A stretch of 52,450 nt of DNA from a bacterium (GTDB taxonomy: Bacteria > Patescibacteriota > Gracilibacteria > Peribacterales > Peribacteraceae). Below, in pieces: positions 15,970-25,172 of this stretch. The position numbers were made by a program, and so were the translations under genes. The notes under the pieces were generated by a model. It was not told where the DNA came from, ran no database searches, and was given only the letters and a program-made list of their open reading frames with translations. Numbering within the stretch: the first letter of the stretch is position 1; the number at the start of each line of letters is the position of its first letter. The stretch spans positions 1 to 52,450 of the forward strand of contig JAQBVR010000004.1 of assembly GCA_027623015.1 (NCBI GenBank), in the 5' to 3' direction.

Positions 15970-16010
15970 GAAGATCACCTCGAGTACGTCGAGCACGTCG
16001 TCCACCTCTT
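15970..16010. repeat. Degenerate repeat of CGAGTACGTCGAGCACGTCG
   Basis: Copies of the word GTCGAGTAC/GTCGAGCAC lie in tandem upstream of the four-helix-bundle gene. A closely related run is at 50888-50919. The rest of 15938-16142 shows nothing else I can name. Confidence 0.5.
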
Positions 16011-16142
16011 CCCCCTTCACAAAGCCAAGAAACCCGTTCCAAACCCACTTAGAACTTAATCAAGCTCAAACAGATGTTTCACCTATATTCCTTGTCCCAA
16101 AGCCTATCAATTGGTAATCTCCTGCAGCCTATTCACATCTTC

Positions 16143-16219
16143 GGGCAATTAGCTCAGTTGGTTAGAGCGTCGCATTGACATTGCGGAGGTCACTGGTTCG
16201 AATCCAGTATTGCCCACCA
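16143..16219 (+). tRNA. tRNA-Val (anticodon GAC)
   Basis: A 77-nt cloverleaf. The acceptor GGGCAAT pairs with ATTGCCC, the D arm is GCTC/GAGC, the anticodon stem TCGCA/TGCGG has loop TTGACAT giving anticodon GAC, the T arm is ACTGG-TTCGAAT-CCAGT, the discriminator is A and the CCA is encoded. An inverted repeat starts within the CCA. Confidence 0.95.
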
Positions 16220-16383
16220 TCCTACGCGCAGCGTAGGATGCCAACCGTAGACTTTTGCGTTTACCTGTAAATTTTACGACAGAGTCGCTGCGGCTACGGA
16301 TGGCGAGCCAGCAAAAGCGAAGGTTGGCCAGACATGGTTCTAACTCCCTTCAATACAGCCCACCACGCCTCACATGTGAGGCG
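16218..16383. repeat. Composite palindromic element behind tRNA-Val
   Basis: CATCCTACGC (16218-16227) and GCGTAGGATG (16231-16240) form a perfect hairpin whose first two bases are the CA of the tRNA. It is followed by a long imperfect palindrome (CCAACC...CTTTTGC, then GCAAAAG...GGTTGG, to about 16327), a stretch resembling a tRNA 3' half (GGTTCTAACTCCC then GCCCACCA, about 16336-16364), and an 18-bp perfect palindrome CGCCTCACATGTGAGGCG (16366-16383). There is no reading frame. From 16384 to 16538 I see only AT-rich sequence. Confidence 0.75.
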
Positions 16384-16538
16384 GGGGGCGCCAATAGTAA
16401 ATTATAGGAGTGTGCCCCGCGTAGCATAATAAATGAGGAGTAGGGCTACATACAGCTAAAATCTCCCTAAAACACCGAATAAAACATTATCTACCGTTAG
16501 TCAATAGTTCCCTGCTGTTAAAAAAACACGTTTTCCGC

Positions 16539-16544
16539 TATAAT
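16539..16544 (+). promoter_or_regulatory. TATAAT -10 box, 8 nt before a TTG start
   Basis: TTTTCCGCTATAAT ends at 16544. The same 14-bp pattern with one change (TTTTTCGCTATAAT) precedes the gene at 26612. No clear -35 is seen. The likely start point is at or just before the TTG at 16553, which would make the message leaderless. Confidence 0.5.
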
Positions 16545-16552
16545 TAAATGAT

Positions 16553-17035
16553 TTGGAAACACAAATACCAACAGACATTCCTCTACTCTCTTGGAGAGCA
16601 CGACGCCGGCCCCTACATGAACGAACACACGTGTGGTATACAATCGCTACCATCGTCACAGGTGTGCTGTTTGGATACAGCATCGCAACGAAAGCATGGA
16701 CATTTGCAGGACTTATCGTTCTCACTGCAGTTGCGTACTGGTTTGGACACAGGATAGAAGATCCAGTCGATGAGATCGCGATATGGGTAGAAGGATTCTT
16801 ACTCGATGGACAATTTGTCCCATGGAGTCACTGCAAAGGATTTTGGCTCAACCAAACTCGCGAATTCACGGAGCTTCGCATCGACCACGACAAAACAATA
16901 AATAGAGACCTCATCATACACACAGGGCCTGTCAGCCCATTGGCGATCCGTACTGTTTTTTCTGGATTCATTCCAGAATTAACACAGCGCAGAGAACCAG
17001 TACTTGACATTATACAAAGATTATGCAAAATTTAG
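16553..17035 (+). CDS. Two-helix membrane protein with C-terminal beta-rich domain
   Basis: A 160-residue protein. A basic N-terminus (SWRARRRPLHERTHVWY) precedes two close hydrophobic helices (about 29-46 and 48-65). Then comes a 90-residue soluble domain (EDPVDEIAIWVEGFLLDGQF, SHCKGFWLNQ) with the alternation of a PH-like beta domain. Similar small proteins with a HERxxxWY start are common in CPR, function unknown. TTG 16553 is the only usable start in frame: an ATG at 16548 is out of frame and a TAA precedes. The stop is 1 bp before the ATG of the giant protein, so they are almost certainly co-translated and may act together at the membrane. Confidence 0.7.
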   Translation: METQIPTDIPLLSWRARRRPLHERTHVWYTIATIVTGVLFGYSIATKAWTFAGLIVLTAVAYWFGHRIEDPVDEIAIWVEGFLLDGQFVPWSHCKGFWLNQTREFTELRIDHDKTINRDLIIHTGPVSPLAIRTVFSGFIPELTQRREPVLDIIQRLCKI

Positions 17036-17036
17036 C

Positions 17037-20000
17037 ATGCTGCACCACAGCACACACAACCAAATTGCCTTCAACCTTAGCCCCGAATGGGAGCGTAGGT
17101 TGCTTTGTGTAACGGGTGATGACGATACGAGTGGCCTAGAATCCCTTGGTTCTGCAGAGAATCTTAAGGGTTTAGAAGATACAGGCACTTCTATTGAAAG
17201 CATGCAAGCTACGATTGGTAGTGCCATAAACGCTGGAGTCCTGAGCAAAGAAAACCTAGAAGCCATCGTCCATAACCCCTCAATCCTGAGTGCTGCTCTC
17301 CAGAGCGGACTTATGAGTGATGAAAAGCGCTATGAGCTAGAGCAGTTCCTACGAAAGAAGGAACCCGAAACCTTTGGCAACCTGCACCCAGAATTACACA
17401 TCCCTGCTAGGCAGATCGTAGAATTCCTACAAAATGAAGATAATGCAGACACTGCGGAGAGTGTGAAAGATGTTCTATCGGAGACACTAGATACTCCCGA
17501 AGCACTACTGAGTCTTACCACGCAGCTCGACCAACGCCTTGGAAAGTATGAGCTTCTCCAGAAGATCCTCTACGAACACGGAGGACTCAGTGTCGGAAAC
17601 CTGATCAACATAGAGAAGATTCAGCAGTTCTTCGATGAATGGCACATGAAAGGCCTAGAAGGAAACGAGGTAGATATTGCTGACTGGCTTTGTGATACGT
17701 ATGACATCCGAGAACCTGATGCAGGTAAGCTTTCTAAGGTATTCAATGAAATCTTTAACAATGACCTCGACCCTGAACTCACCAGAAACATCGAAGTTAT
17801 CGGAACAAATCCTGATCCGAAGAATGCTGAGTTTAATCGCGCTAACGAAGCTGCTCTTAAGCGCATTAAAAAGATTGCACTAGAGAATGGGGACGCAAAA
17901 CAAAAACTAGGAAGACTAGAAGCATCGTACAAAGGACTGAAGCACCGTATCTCTCATGCAACGACTGCATTTACGCAGTTCCTCCGCATGCAAGACAACG
18001 ACCAGTTTGTTACACCAAGCAATGAAACACAACGCAACAGACCACAGACAGTCGATGCACTACGCAGTGAAGTACAGAAGCTGAAGATTGCACTCGATGG
18101 GAATCTGAAAGAGCGAGCAGCACTATTAGAGTCCAACCTCAAAAATCGACTAGAGCAAGATGGCGTACTGGATGCGGATGGAACGCTGAATGCAGAACTT
18201 GTAAACAACCCAGATGAAGTACGGGCTCTCTATGGCATCAGCAACTATGCCTTGCTTGGTCAGGTAATCCCTCGTGCATATGGTGACGTCCAGCGTATTC
18301 AGCGTATAGCAGATCCAGAAGTTCCAGCGAATGAACAAGATGTCGCTCCAGAAATTGGTGATGAAAACTATTTAAGCTATGCACGTAATGCACTCACACA
18401 ACTCGATGAACTCGAACGACGCGAAGGTGATAGAGATGCCACTGGCCATAGAGGGTTTGAAGAACAATACTTCGATGAAGCAGTATTTGAGCAAGAGCAA
18501 TCTACGCAGTGGGCGCAACGCATCGTCAGCGAAGGCAAGCTCCAAGCGCTAACTACTGAAATCGTTAATGGAAACATCCCTGAATCTGTAACCACAATCC
18601 AAGACCTCTTACGTGATGAACTACAATACCAAGACGATGGTACAGATCCTGAGCTGAAGAAAGATCAACTCACAGAAGCAGACATCGATGAATTCCCACA
18701 AGCACTTGTTGCACTGAGGAAACTTGCAGTGAAAGTCGCACGACCATCTGCTTCGGGTCAGGACATCACAGAACTCTACTACCAACTCAATCGCTTTGGC
18801 CAAGACCGCATCATGATGATCTTAGGACTTCTGGAAGACCGTAGAACACGAGAAGGAATAACCAAGGTTCGTGCACAACTTGCAGATACAAAAGAGGTTC
18901 TCAACAACGAACAAACACGTGACAAGCTTACTGCAGATGTAGCAGGCCTCCGCGAAAGTCTCTCTGGTCACAAGCATCTCAAGCACACCGTCTGTAAAAC
19001 ACTACAAATAGGCGATGGGCTGAATATGCAGTACGGAGAAATCTTAACAAAGCTGAAGTACGCAAGTGCGTATGAAGGGAAGAAGAAGGCACTCAAGTCA
19101 GTACGAGAAGCAAAAGTACGGATAGACCAAATGAAACAAGCGGTAAAGTTCCTCGATGGTCTCGACAATGCATTTGAAGAATACCAGGGCGATGTTGGTA
19201 GTGAGACATTTGGTGCCATCACTGGAGATAAGAATGCACCGGCATTTTACAACCGTGATACAGGTATGATCATGCTCAACCGTCCTGCTATCACAAAAAG
19301 CAAAAAGAGCTTAGATGAACATAAAAGACATGAGACTGGGCATGCCATTTTGCACATTCTTACAGAACGCAGCGGTCTTCTCGATGGAAAACTCTTCCAG
19401 ATCTTAAACATCATCCGACAAGATGTGCCGCAGAGTGAAAAGATGTTTGGCTCAAACACTACATTTGAAAAGCTATTACACAAACAAGCAGTCAAATGGG
19501 GGCTAGAACGAAAAGAGGCGATCATTCTGTACCGTGCAAACCAAGAACTGGGAGACCAAAATGCTGCAGCAGCGAAAACAAAAGAGCAATTTGATGAACT
19601 ACTCTTCGATGAACTCATCAACAAGCACGCAGACTGGGTAGAAGGTGGAAGAAAAACAGATAGCACTGACCCCGAGCAAATTGCACTATTCCAGCATATC
19701 GATGACACACTGGTAACAGACGACCAAAAGATCACACTCGACCAGCAGCTTCTCCACAATGCAGAACTCGGTGTTGGAAAAGTAGATGAGGCTCTAGGTT
19801 CATTCGACAATGGAGATGACGACAATGGAGGAAGTAGTGATGCAAGCGCAGACTATGACACTGAAAGAATGCGCGCAATAAATGATAGTGGCGCTGGAAA
19901 TGGCGAAGGTGGAAACGGGAATGGTCAAGATGGTTCTGGAGACTCTATGGACGATGATGAAAATAGAGCAGATAAGAATGAAGTCTTCTCTCTAGATATC

Positions 20001-22061
20001 AACAAGAAAATCCGTGACCAAAGAGCAGAAATAGAAAAGATCCGTGTCACGTATGAGTCATACCGTGAATTCAAGTCTGTCCTTGAGCCAAAGTATGTGC
20101 ACTTCCTCAGTGCACACAATCATGTAAAAGAGGCGTTCTTAAATAAGACATCAGAAGATGAAAATGTAAACACTGCATTGCTCTACATAGACGACAGTAT
20201 GGCAGGAGTACTACAAATACTTAAAGACATCAAAAACAAGAAACTAGACCTGACCAATGCTCCAAGGGAAGGGAAGAAGGGCTGGAGAAGGATCTGGGAC
20301 CATGTGGAATTTATGAGTGTGATGGACATAGTAAATATGGTGAAGTCTGGTGCAGAAGACATTGCTCGTATGTGGAAGCGACGTGGCGAAGCTATGCAAG
20401 CTCGTGTAGGAGAAGGTCTTACAGGCTGGATACCAAATAGTGTGCCATATGCAGGCCGACTAAAGAACGAATACCACAAACGAGCGAAGACGTCTGAAGT
20501 AGAAGAAGTAAACCAATGGAAAGAAGCCCTCAAAGATGACGATAGCTACGAACTCCAAGATCTTCTGGGAACAACACGTAACCCCGATATGGTCCGTGCC
20601 ATCCTTGAATTACTTCAGGAACGTGGACGTATGAACTGGAACGATGAAAAGTTCTGGATAACTCTGAACGCACTCTCAAACTACAACATGCCTATCGACG
20701 CATGTAGACAAGATGATGTACTGCGAGACCGCTGGCTCCAGAAGCTTATCACCGACATCTTCGGAGACAAAGAACACTACTTCAACTGGAAGCAAGGAAA
20801 CGACAGTGCTGTTGAATCTGGCAAAAAGAAATTCACACCAACAGTAGACCAATACGCGAACGTTAGGGGTGGTATGGACGCTGCTCTCGCAAATATGTTG
20901 GAGCTCTTTGTAGAAGGAGATAAACGAGGAAACATCCCCGAAGAAGTAAACCCCCACCTGTACGAAGAGATCATTCACTATGCGATTCGTTATGGAAAGA
21001 TGTCCATGGAAGGCAAGTTCTTCTATCTGATCCAAGGAATTCGATGGGGCCTTCTCCCCATCGACCGTCTACGTACGATGGCTGGTTCTGGAGGAGAATT
21101 CATCAACACCTTCCCATTCATCGACTACTTCTACCAAAAGAACAACACACTCGAAGAGGTCATCGCACTTGGAAAACGATTGGATGGAGAAGAAAATAAA
21201 TTCAAACCTGACAAGAAGACAACCATGTTCGTTCGTATGGAAATCGCAAGAGAAGAGAGTGTAAAGCAACGACTGCGAAAAGGTGTTTCAAAGAAAGGAG
21301 AGGAGACAGACCATGATGACATCCCCTACTTCATCCCTGAGCTCGACTACGGTAGCGTCGATGAATGGCTATCTAACATGAGTGGAAGCCGACAGAAACT
21401 TAGTAAAGAAGCCCTCAAAAACGCTTACGTGGGCTATAGCATGAAATTCAAAACCTTTGCCGTATTGGCAGAAGCTGACCAAAATAAAAGTATGCGATTT
21501 ACGAGTGCGGACATCAAAGATATGGCCAATACAATAGGCTCATACATCCATGGAGATAACATCCTCACAAAAAACGGATTTACAGATAAGAACGTACGAC
21601 CGTCATTGAGCCGAGGAGAATTTGGGCAAAAAGCAGTAATGGCCAATGGGGAAAACTCTGTAGCTGAATACCGCAACAACGTGAACAAGTTTATCGGTGC
21701 AGCTATGGATATTTATATGAATGATGATGCTGTATGGAACAAAATAAACGCTCATAGAGGAGCCCGAACTCCAGAGGAGATTGCAACGCGAAAAAAAAAG
21801 AGGTTGTGGATCGACAGATCAAACTTCGCACTACTTGATTTAGAAAAAAATACATCGAACATGCCACTTGTACGAGAAATAGCTGAATCAACTGGCAAGT
21901 TTATCGAGATCCTAGAGGCAAGGATGCTTGCAAATCCTGAGGCATTTAAAGAATTATTGAGACAATTTAGCTCAGGTGATAAAGCGAAACATTTCATCGC
22001 AGATGGCCCATCTGGAGGATTCACCAACAAAGAAATGTTGAAACTATACAACGGAAAATAA
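17037..22061 (+). CDS. Giant 1674-residue protein with HETGH metallopeptidase-like motif
   Basis: No family recognised over most of its length. It starts MLHHSTHNQIAFNLSPEWER with no signal peptide or transmembrane segment, so it looks cytoplasmic. Residues 1-720 are mostly alpha-helical with several predicted coiled-coil-like stretches. At about 735-790 lies ITGDKNAPAFYNRDTGMIML, then HETGH (765-769) and AILHILTERSGLL: the HExxH pattern of a zincin peptidase, with a hydrophobic strand before it as usual. An Asp/Gly/Asn-rich linker (about 920-982) separates this from a C-terminal helical half (983-1674). ATG 17037 follows the previous gene's stop by 1 bp; dut follows after 40 bp. One uninterrupted frame of 5 kb with even codon use argues for a functional gene. 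Confidence 0.85.
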   Translation: MLHHSTHNQIAFNLSPEWERRLLCVTGDDDTSGLESLGSAENLKGLEDTGTSIESMQATIGSAINAGVLSKENLEAIVHNPSILSAALQSGLMSDEKRYELEQFLRKKEPETFGNLHPELHIPARQIVEFLQNEDNADTAESVKDVLSETLDTPEALLSLTTQLDQRLGKYELLQKILYEHGGLSVGNLINIEKIQQFFDEWHMKGLEGNEVDIADWLCDTYDIREPDAGKLSKVFNEIFNNDLDPELTRNIEVIGTNPDPKNAEFNRANEAALKRIKKIALENGDAKQKLGRLEASYKGLKHRISHATTAFTQFLRMQDNDQFVTPSNETQRNRPQTVDALRSEVQKLKIALDGNLKERAALLESNLKNRLEQDGVLDADGTLNAELVNNPDEVRALYGISNYALLGQVIPRAYGDVQRIQRIADPEVPANEQDVAPEIGDENYLSYARNALTQLDELERREGDRDATGHRGFEEQYFDEAVFEQEQSTQWAQRIVSEGKLQALTTEIVNGNIPESVTTIQDLLRDELQYQDDGTDPELKKDQLTEADIDEFPQALVALRKLAVKVARPSASGQDITELYYQLNRFGQDRIMMILGLLEDRRTREGITKVRAQLADTKEVLNNEQTRDKLTADVAGLRESLSGHKHLKHTVCKTLQIGDGLNMQYGEILTKLKYASAYEGKKKALKSVREAKVRIDQMKQAVKFLDGLDNAFEEYQGDVGSETFGAITGDKNAPAFYNRDTGMIMLNRPAITKSKKSLDEHKRHETGHAILHILTERSGLLDGKLFQILNIIRQDVPQSEKMFGSNTTFEKLLHKQAVKWGLERKEAIILYRANQELGDQNAAAAKTKEQFDELLFDELINKHADWVEGGRKTDSTDPEQIALFQHIDDTLVTDDQKITLDQQLLHNAELGVGKVDEALGSFDNGDDDNGGSSDASADYDTERMRAINDSGAGNGEGGNGNGQDGSGDSMDDDENRADKNEVFSLDINKKIRDQRAEIEKIRVTYESYREFKSVLEPKYVHFLSAHNHVKEAFLNKTSEDENVNTALLYIDDSMAGVLQILKDIKNKKLDLTNAPREGKKGWRRIWDHVEFMSVMDIVNMVKSGAEDIARMWKRRGEAMQARVGEGLTGWIPNSVPYAGRLKNEYHKRAKTSEVEEVNQWKEALKDDDSYELQDLLGTTRNPDMVRAILELLQERGRMNWNDEKFWITLNALSNYNMPIDACRQDDVLRDRWLQKLITDIFGDKEHYFNWKQGNDSAVESGKKKFTPTVDQYANVRGGMDAALANMLELFVEGDKRGNIPEEVNPHLYEEIIHYAIRYGKMSMEGKFFYLIQGIRWGLLPIDRLRTMAGSGGEFINTFPFIDYFYQKNNTLEEVIALGKRLDGEENKFKPDKKTTMFVRMEIAREESVKQRLRKGVSKKGEETDHDDIPYFIPELDYGSVDEWLSNMSGSRQKLSKEALKNAYVGYSMKFKTFAVLAEADQNKSMRFTSADIKDMANTIGSYIHGDNILTKNGFTDKNVRPSLSRGEFGQKAVMANGENSVAEYRNNVNKFIGAAMDIYMNDDAVWNKINAHRGARTPEEIATRKKKRLWIDRSNFALLDLEKNTSNMPLVREIAESTGKFIEILEARMLANPEAFKELLRQFSSGDKAKHFIADGPSGGFTNKEMLKLYNGK

Positions 22062-22101
22062 GAACCTTGCTTCGTATGCAAAAAAAACGCATGCTGCATC
22101 T

Positions 22102-22563
22102 ATGCATGTAGAGATTACCCGTATCGATGATTCTCTCCCGCTTCCGCAGTACGAATCTGCAGGAGCAGTAGGATTTGACCTAGTCACACGAGTGACCACA
22201 ACAGTCGAACCTGGGGCTATCGCTCTCATTCCTGGAAACGTCATCGTGAAAGTACCAGAGGGCCACTTACTCCTCATCACACCACGCTCCTCTCTTCCTC
22301 GCAAGAAAGGACTTGTCTGTCCGCACTCTGTTGGCATCATCGACTGCGACTATCACGGAGATGAAGATGAGATATTGGTCCAAGTCCAAAACATCACCAA
22401 AGAACCAGTGACTGTAGAGCGAGGAGAGCGTATCGCTCAAGGCCTATTCGTCCGTGTCGACCGAGCAGACTGGAAAGAGGTGGAATCACACGCAGCGCAG
22501 AGCAGAGGGGGATTTGGATCGACAGGTTCTCACGTAGAAAATATGACACATGTAAGAATATAG
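22102..22563 (+). CDS. dut: dUTPase
   Basis: A 153-residue trimeric dUTPase that hydrolyses dUTP to dUMP and pyrophosphate. All five motifs are visible: AGAVGFDL (21-28), PRSSLPRKKGL (about 69-79), VGIIDCDYHGDEDE (about 84-97), ERIAQGLFV (about 117-125), and RGGFGSTGSH near the C-terminus. Some positions differ from the commonest forms: GIIDCDYHGD in place of GxIDxxYxGE. It sits between the giant protein gene and the 5'-3' exonuclease gene, all on the plus strand. Confidence 0.95.
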   Translation: MHVEITRIDDSLPLPQYESAGAVGFDLVTRVTTTVEPGAIALIPGNVIVKVPEGHLLLITPRSSLPRKKGLVCPHSVGIIDCDYHGDEDEILVQVQNITKEPVTVERGERIAQGLFVRVDRADWKEVESHAAQSRGGFGSTGSHVENMTHVRI

Positions 22564-22580
22564 TTCCTGAAAGTCTCTTT

Positions 22581-22657
22581 GTTGTAAGTTGTAGGTTATA
22601 AGTTCTAAGTTATAAGTATTTTTCGTAACCTACAACTTACAACTTAGAACTTATAAC
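22581..22657. repeat. Inverted repeat of GTTGTAAGTTGTAGG-type words
   Basis: The left block has GTTGTAAGTTGTAGG then TTATAAGTTCTAAGTT. The right block has the exact complements CCTACAACTTACAAC then TTAGAACTTATAAC, in the same order, so two alternative stems are possible. It lies between dut and the exonuclease gene and is of the degenerate-word class. A similar word family is at 50008-50097. Confidence 0.85.
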
Positions 22658-22672
22658 TGTACTATCGTAAAG

Positions 22673-23632
22673 ATGAAACATCTAGTTTTGATAGACGGCC
22701 ACCATCTTATGTACAGAGCCTACTGGGCTATTCCTCGTACGTTTAAAACTCGAGCAGGTGAGCAAACCAATACGTCTTTTGGTATGGCATCTATGCTGCT
22801 CAATATCCTCCGTGCAGAAGAGCCGGACAATCTGGTGATCTGCTTCGACGAAGGGGATGAAACATTTCGGCATACGGAGATGGAAACGTATAAAGACGGG
22901 CGAGCAGAAACACCAGACGACTTCTACCCTCAGCTTCCTCGTGTCATGCAATTAATAGACACCTACGGCATGTCACGTGTCTCAGACAGGAAATATGAGG
23001 CAGATGATTTCCTCTGTGCATACGCGCGAGCAGGAGAGCAAGTAGGCATGCGTGTCACTGTCATTACTGGCGATAAAGACGCACTACAACTTGCTACAGA
23101 GAACATTCGCGTTGCCATACCGCATAAAGGGTACCAACAGACAGAGTACCTCGGGCCAAAGGAAATCGAAGTGAAGTACGGTATTCGACCAGATCAAGTT
23201 GCATCGTACAAAGGACTCTGTGGAGACAGTTCAGACAACCTTCCTGGCGTTCTTGGCATCGGACCAAAGACTGCAGCAAAACTGATGCAAGACTTTGGGA
23301 GTCTCGAAGGTGTTTACGCAAATCTTGGTGAAATAAAAAGTACTGTGCGCGAGAAGCTTGAACGCGATCGTGAGCAAGCCTTTTTCTGTGAACGTATGGC
23401 TCTACTTATCGACGACATGCCACTGCCAATCGCGCTAGAAGAAACACAATATACAAACATTGCCGCACAAGATCTTATCAACTTCTTCGTTGAACTAGAA
23501 TTTACGATGCTTGTTCGCAGGTTTCAAGCGATGCTCGACACTCCGTATGGCGCTACGCACTTCATAGCTCCAGATTCTGTCGAAACAGCAGCCACCATAA
23601 GTAAAGGGGAAGACCAGATGGTGATGTTTTAA
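22673..23632 (+). CDS. Stand-alone 5'-3' exonuclease (PolA N-terminal/FEN type)
   Basis: A 319-residue flap endonuclease equal to the N-terminal nuclease domain of DNA polymerase I, with no polymerase part following. Metal-binding and helical-arch motifs: LIDGHHLMYRAYW (6-18), ICFDEGDETFRHTEMETYKD near 60, YEADDFLCAYA near 108, TGDKDALQLA near 132, CGDSSDNLPGVLGIGPKTAAK near 186 (H3TH). The protein ends QMVMF, which fits the Qxx(L/M)F beta-clamp-binding pattern, right at the C-terminus. Its job would be Okazaki-fragment flap removal. TACTAT lies 7 nt before the ATG and no Shine-Dalgarno is present. Confidence 0.93.
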   Translation: MKHLVLIDGHHLMYRAYWAIPRTFKTRAGEQTNTSFGMASMLLNILRAEEPDNLVICFDEGDETFRHTEMETYKDGRAETPDDFYPQLPRVMQLIDTYGMSRVSDRKYEADDFLCAYARAGEQVGMRVTVITGDKDALQLATENIRVAIPHKGYQQTEYLGPKEIEVKYGIRPDQVASYKGLCGDSSDNLPGVLGIGPKTAAKLMQDFGSLEGVYANLGEIKSTVREKLERDREQAFFCERMALLIDDMPLPIALEETQYTNIAAQDLINFFVELEFTMLVRRFQAMLDTPYGATHFIAPDSVETAATISKGEDQMVMF

Positions 23633-23912
23633 GCCATTGTGTCATCCTGAATCTGACGAAGTATGAACACATTAGATACTCAGCATTTTTTCGATGGTTA
23701 AATGCATAATTCGATATAATCTTTTAGCCCTATTTTAAGCCAAATAATTCGATCACAATATTTGATCATAAAAGCACCCTTTGCATACAAAAGGTAGTCA
23801 CAAGCCTCTTGCAGTGTCATGCTGCTAGGTACAGACTGATCTTCGCATTACTCGATTAGAAATAAAACGTATCGACGTACGCTTTGATTTTACCTCTCCC
23901 CTCCCCACTCAC
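23633..23912. other. Intergenic region before ftsA
   Basis: 280 bp without a credible gene. It holds a -10-like GATATAATC (TATAAT 23715-23720) with a poor -35, several TTCGAT words, and just before ftsA a pyrimidine tract (CCTCTCCCCTCCCCACTCAC) ending at the ATG. It is probably the promoter region of the ftsA-ftsZ unit. Confidence 0.5.
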
Positions 23913-25145
23913 ATGCCAAAGGATCGCGTGATAGCAAGCCTAGATATAGGAAGTTCTAAAATTCGTACTATTGTTGCTGTTATTGATGCTGATCGCGACC
24001 AAGAGGTACCGAACGTAATAGGAGTAGGCATCTCCCCTTCCCTGGGAATGCGCAAAGGAAATGTTATAGACGTAGAAGAACTTATCCACAATATCATCTC
24101 CTCTCTTGAAGATGCAGAGCGCATGGCAGGTGTGCCAATCAACCATGTGTTTGCTGGTATGAGTGGATCTCATATAGAAGCATTCGACAGTCGTGGCGTT
24201 ATCGCGATCTCAGGATCGGAGATCACCATGGACGATGTCGGCCGTGTTCTTGAGGCTGCACAAGCTGTGAGCATCCCCGCAAACCGTCGTATCCTTCATA
24301 TAGAACCAAAGTCCTTCGCTGTAGATGAGCAACGCGGAATAAAAAACCCTGTCGGCATGACGGGTATTCGTCTAGAAGTCGAAGCACATATCATTACTGG
24401 TCACGTCCAGCATGTGAAGAATGTAGAAAAGTGTGTAGACCAAGCAGGTGTAGACATCGACGAGCTTGTACCTGCAACGATCGCTGCATCTGAAGCAGTA
24501 CTCACGAAAAGACAAAAGGAACTTGGTGTAGTCGTTATCGACGTTGGATCAGGATGCACAAGTATCGTAGTCTTCGAAGAAGGAACTATTCTCCACTCTG
24601 TCTGTCTACCACTTGGTGGCGAGAGTGTTACAAACGACATAGCAATAGGACTCCGCACCTCTATCGACACAGCGGAAAAGATCAAGATTGAGTTTGGCTC
24701 TGTGCTCCCTGAAGAAATTCCAGAACGCGAAATGATAGACTTGTCCTCTGTTAGCAAGATCGACACGCAAACTATTTCAAAGCGCTACATGGCTGAGATC
24801 ATGCAAGCCAGGTACTTCGAACTTTTCTCTATCATCAAAAAGGAGCTTGAACGCATCGGGCGTAGCGGGATGCTTCCAGCTGGTGCACTCCTTACTGGAG
24901 CAGCGTCCAAAGCACCTGGAGTACTTGATCTAGCGCGAGACATTCTAGGACTCCCTGTACAAATGGGATTCCCAGTCGATATAGGAGGAGTTATAGAAAA
25001 GGTCGACGATCCAGCATACGCCACTGCACTTGGTACCCTCGTCTGGGGTATGCGTGAAGGAAAAAGATCCCCTCGAGTTAACCCTGTCCAATTCAAGCGT
25101 GCTGCTGCACAAGTCGGCTCATGGCTAAAGAGCCTACTGCCTTAA
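23913..25145 (+). CDS. ftsA: Cell division protein FtsA
   Basis: A 410-residue actin-like ATPase that ties FtsZ to the membrane. ATP-binding motifs: ASLDIGSSKIRTIVA (8-22), VVVIDVGSGCTSIVVFEEG near 208, LTGAASKAPG near 326. Domain 1C (about 85-165) includes HVFAGMSGSHIE. The C-terminal stretch AAAQVGSWLKSLLP is the expected amphipathic membrane-targeting helix. The length is normal. It is followed by ftsZ after 27 bp in the classic order. The start is set off by a C-rich tract with no Shine-Dalgarno. Confidence 0.96.
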   Translation: MPKDRVIASLDIGSSKIRTIVAVIDADRDQEVPNVIGVGISPSLGMRKGNVIDVEELIHNIISSLEDAERMAGVPINHVFAGMSGSHIEAFDSRGVIAISGSEITMDDVGRVLEAAQAVSIPANRRILHIEPKSFAVDEQRGIKNPVGMTGIRLEVEAHIITGHVQHVKNVEKCVDQAGVDIDELVPATIAASEAVLTKRQKELGVVVIDVGSGCTSIVVFEEGTILHSVCLPLGGESVTNDIAIGLRTSIDTAEKIKIEFGSVLPEEIPEREMIDLSSVSKIDTQTISKRYMAEIMQARYFELFSIIKKELERIGRSGMLPAGALLTGAASKAPGVLDLARDILGLPVQMGFPVDIGGVIEKVDDPAYATALGTLVWGMREGKRSPRVNPVQFKRAAAQVGSWLKSLLP

Positions 25146-25172
25146 ATTCTGTCTTATTTTCCCATTATTCTC

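Noticed and set aside
24082-24090. Perfect DnaA box TTATCCACA
   Set aside because: Single copy inside ftsA coding sequence, no cluster and no AT-rich region, so it is not evidence of an origin.
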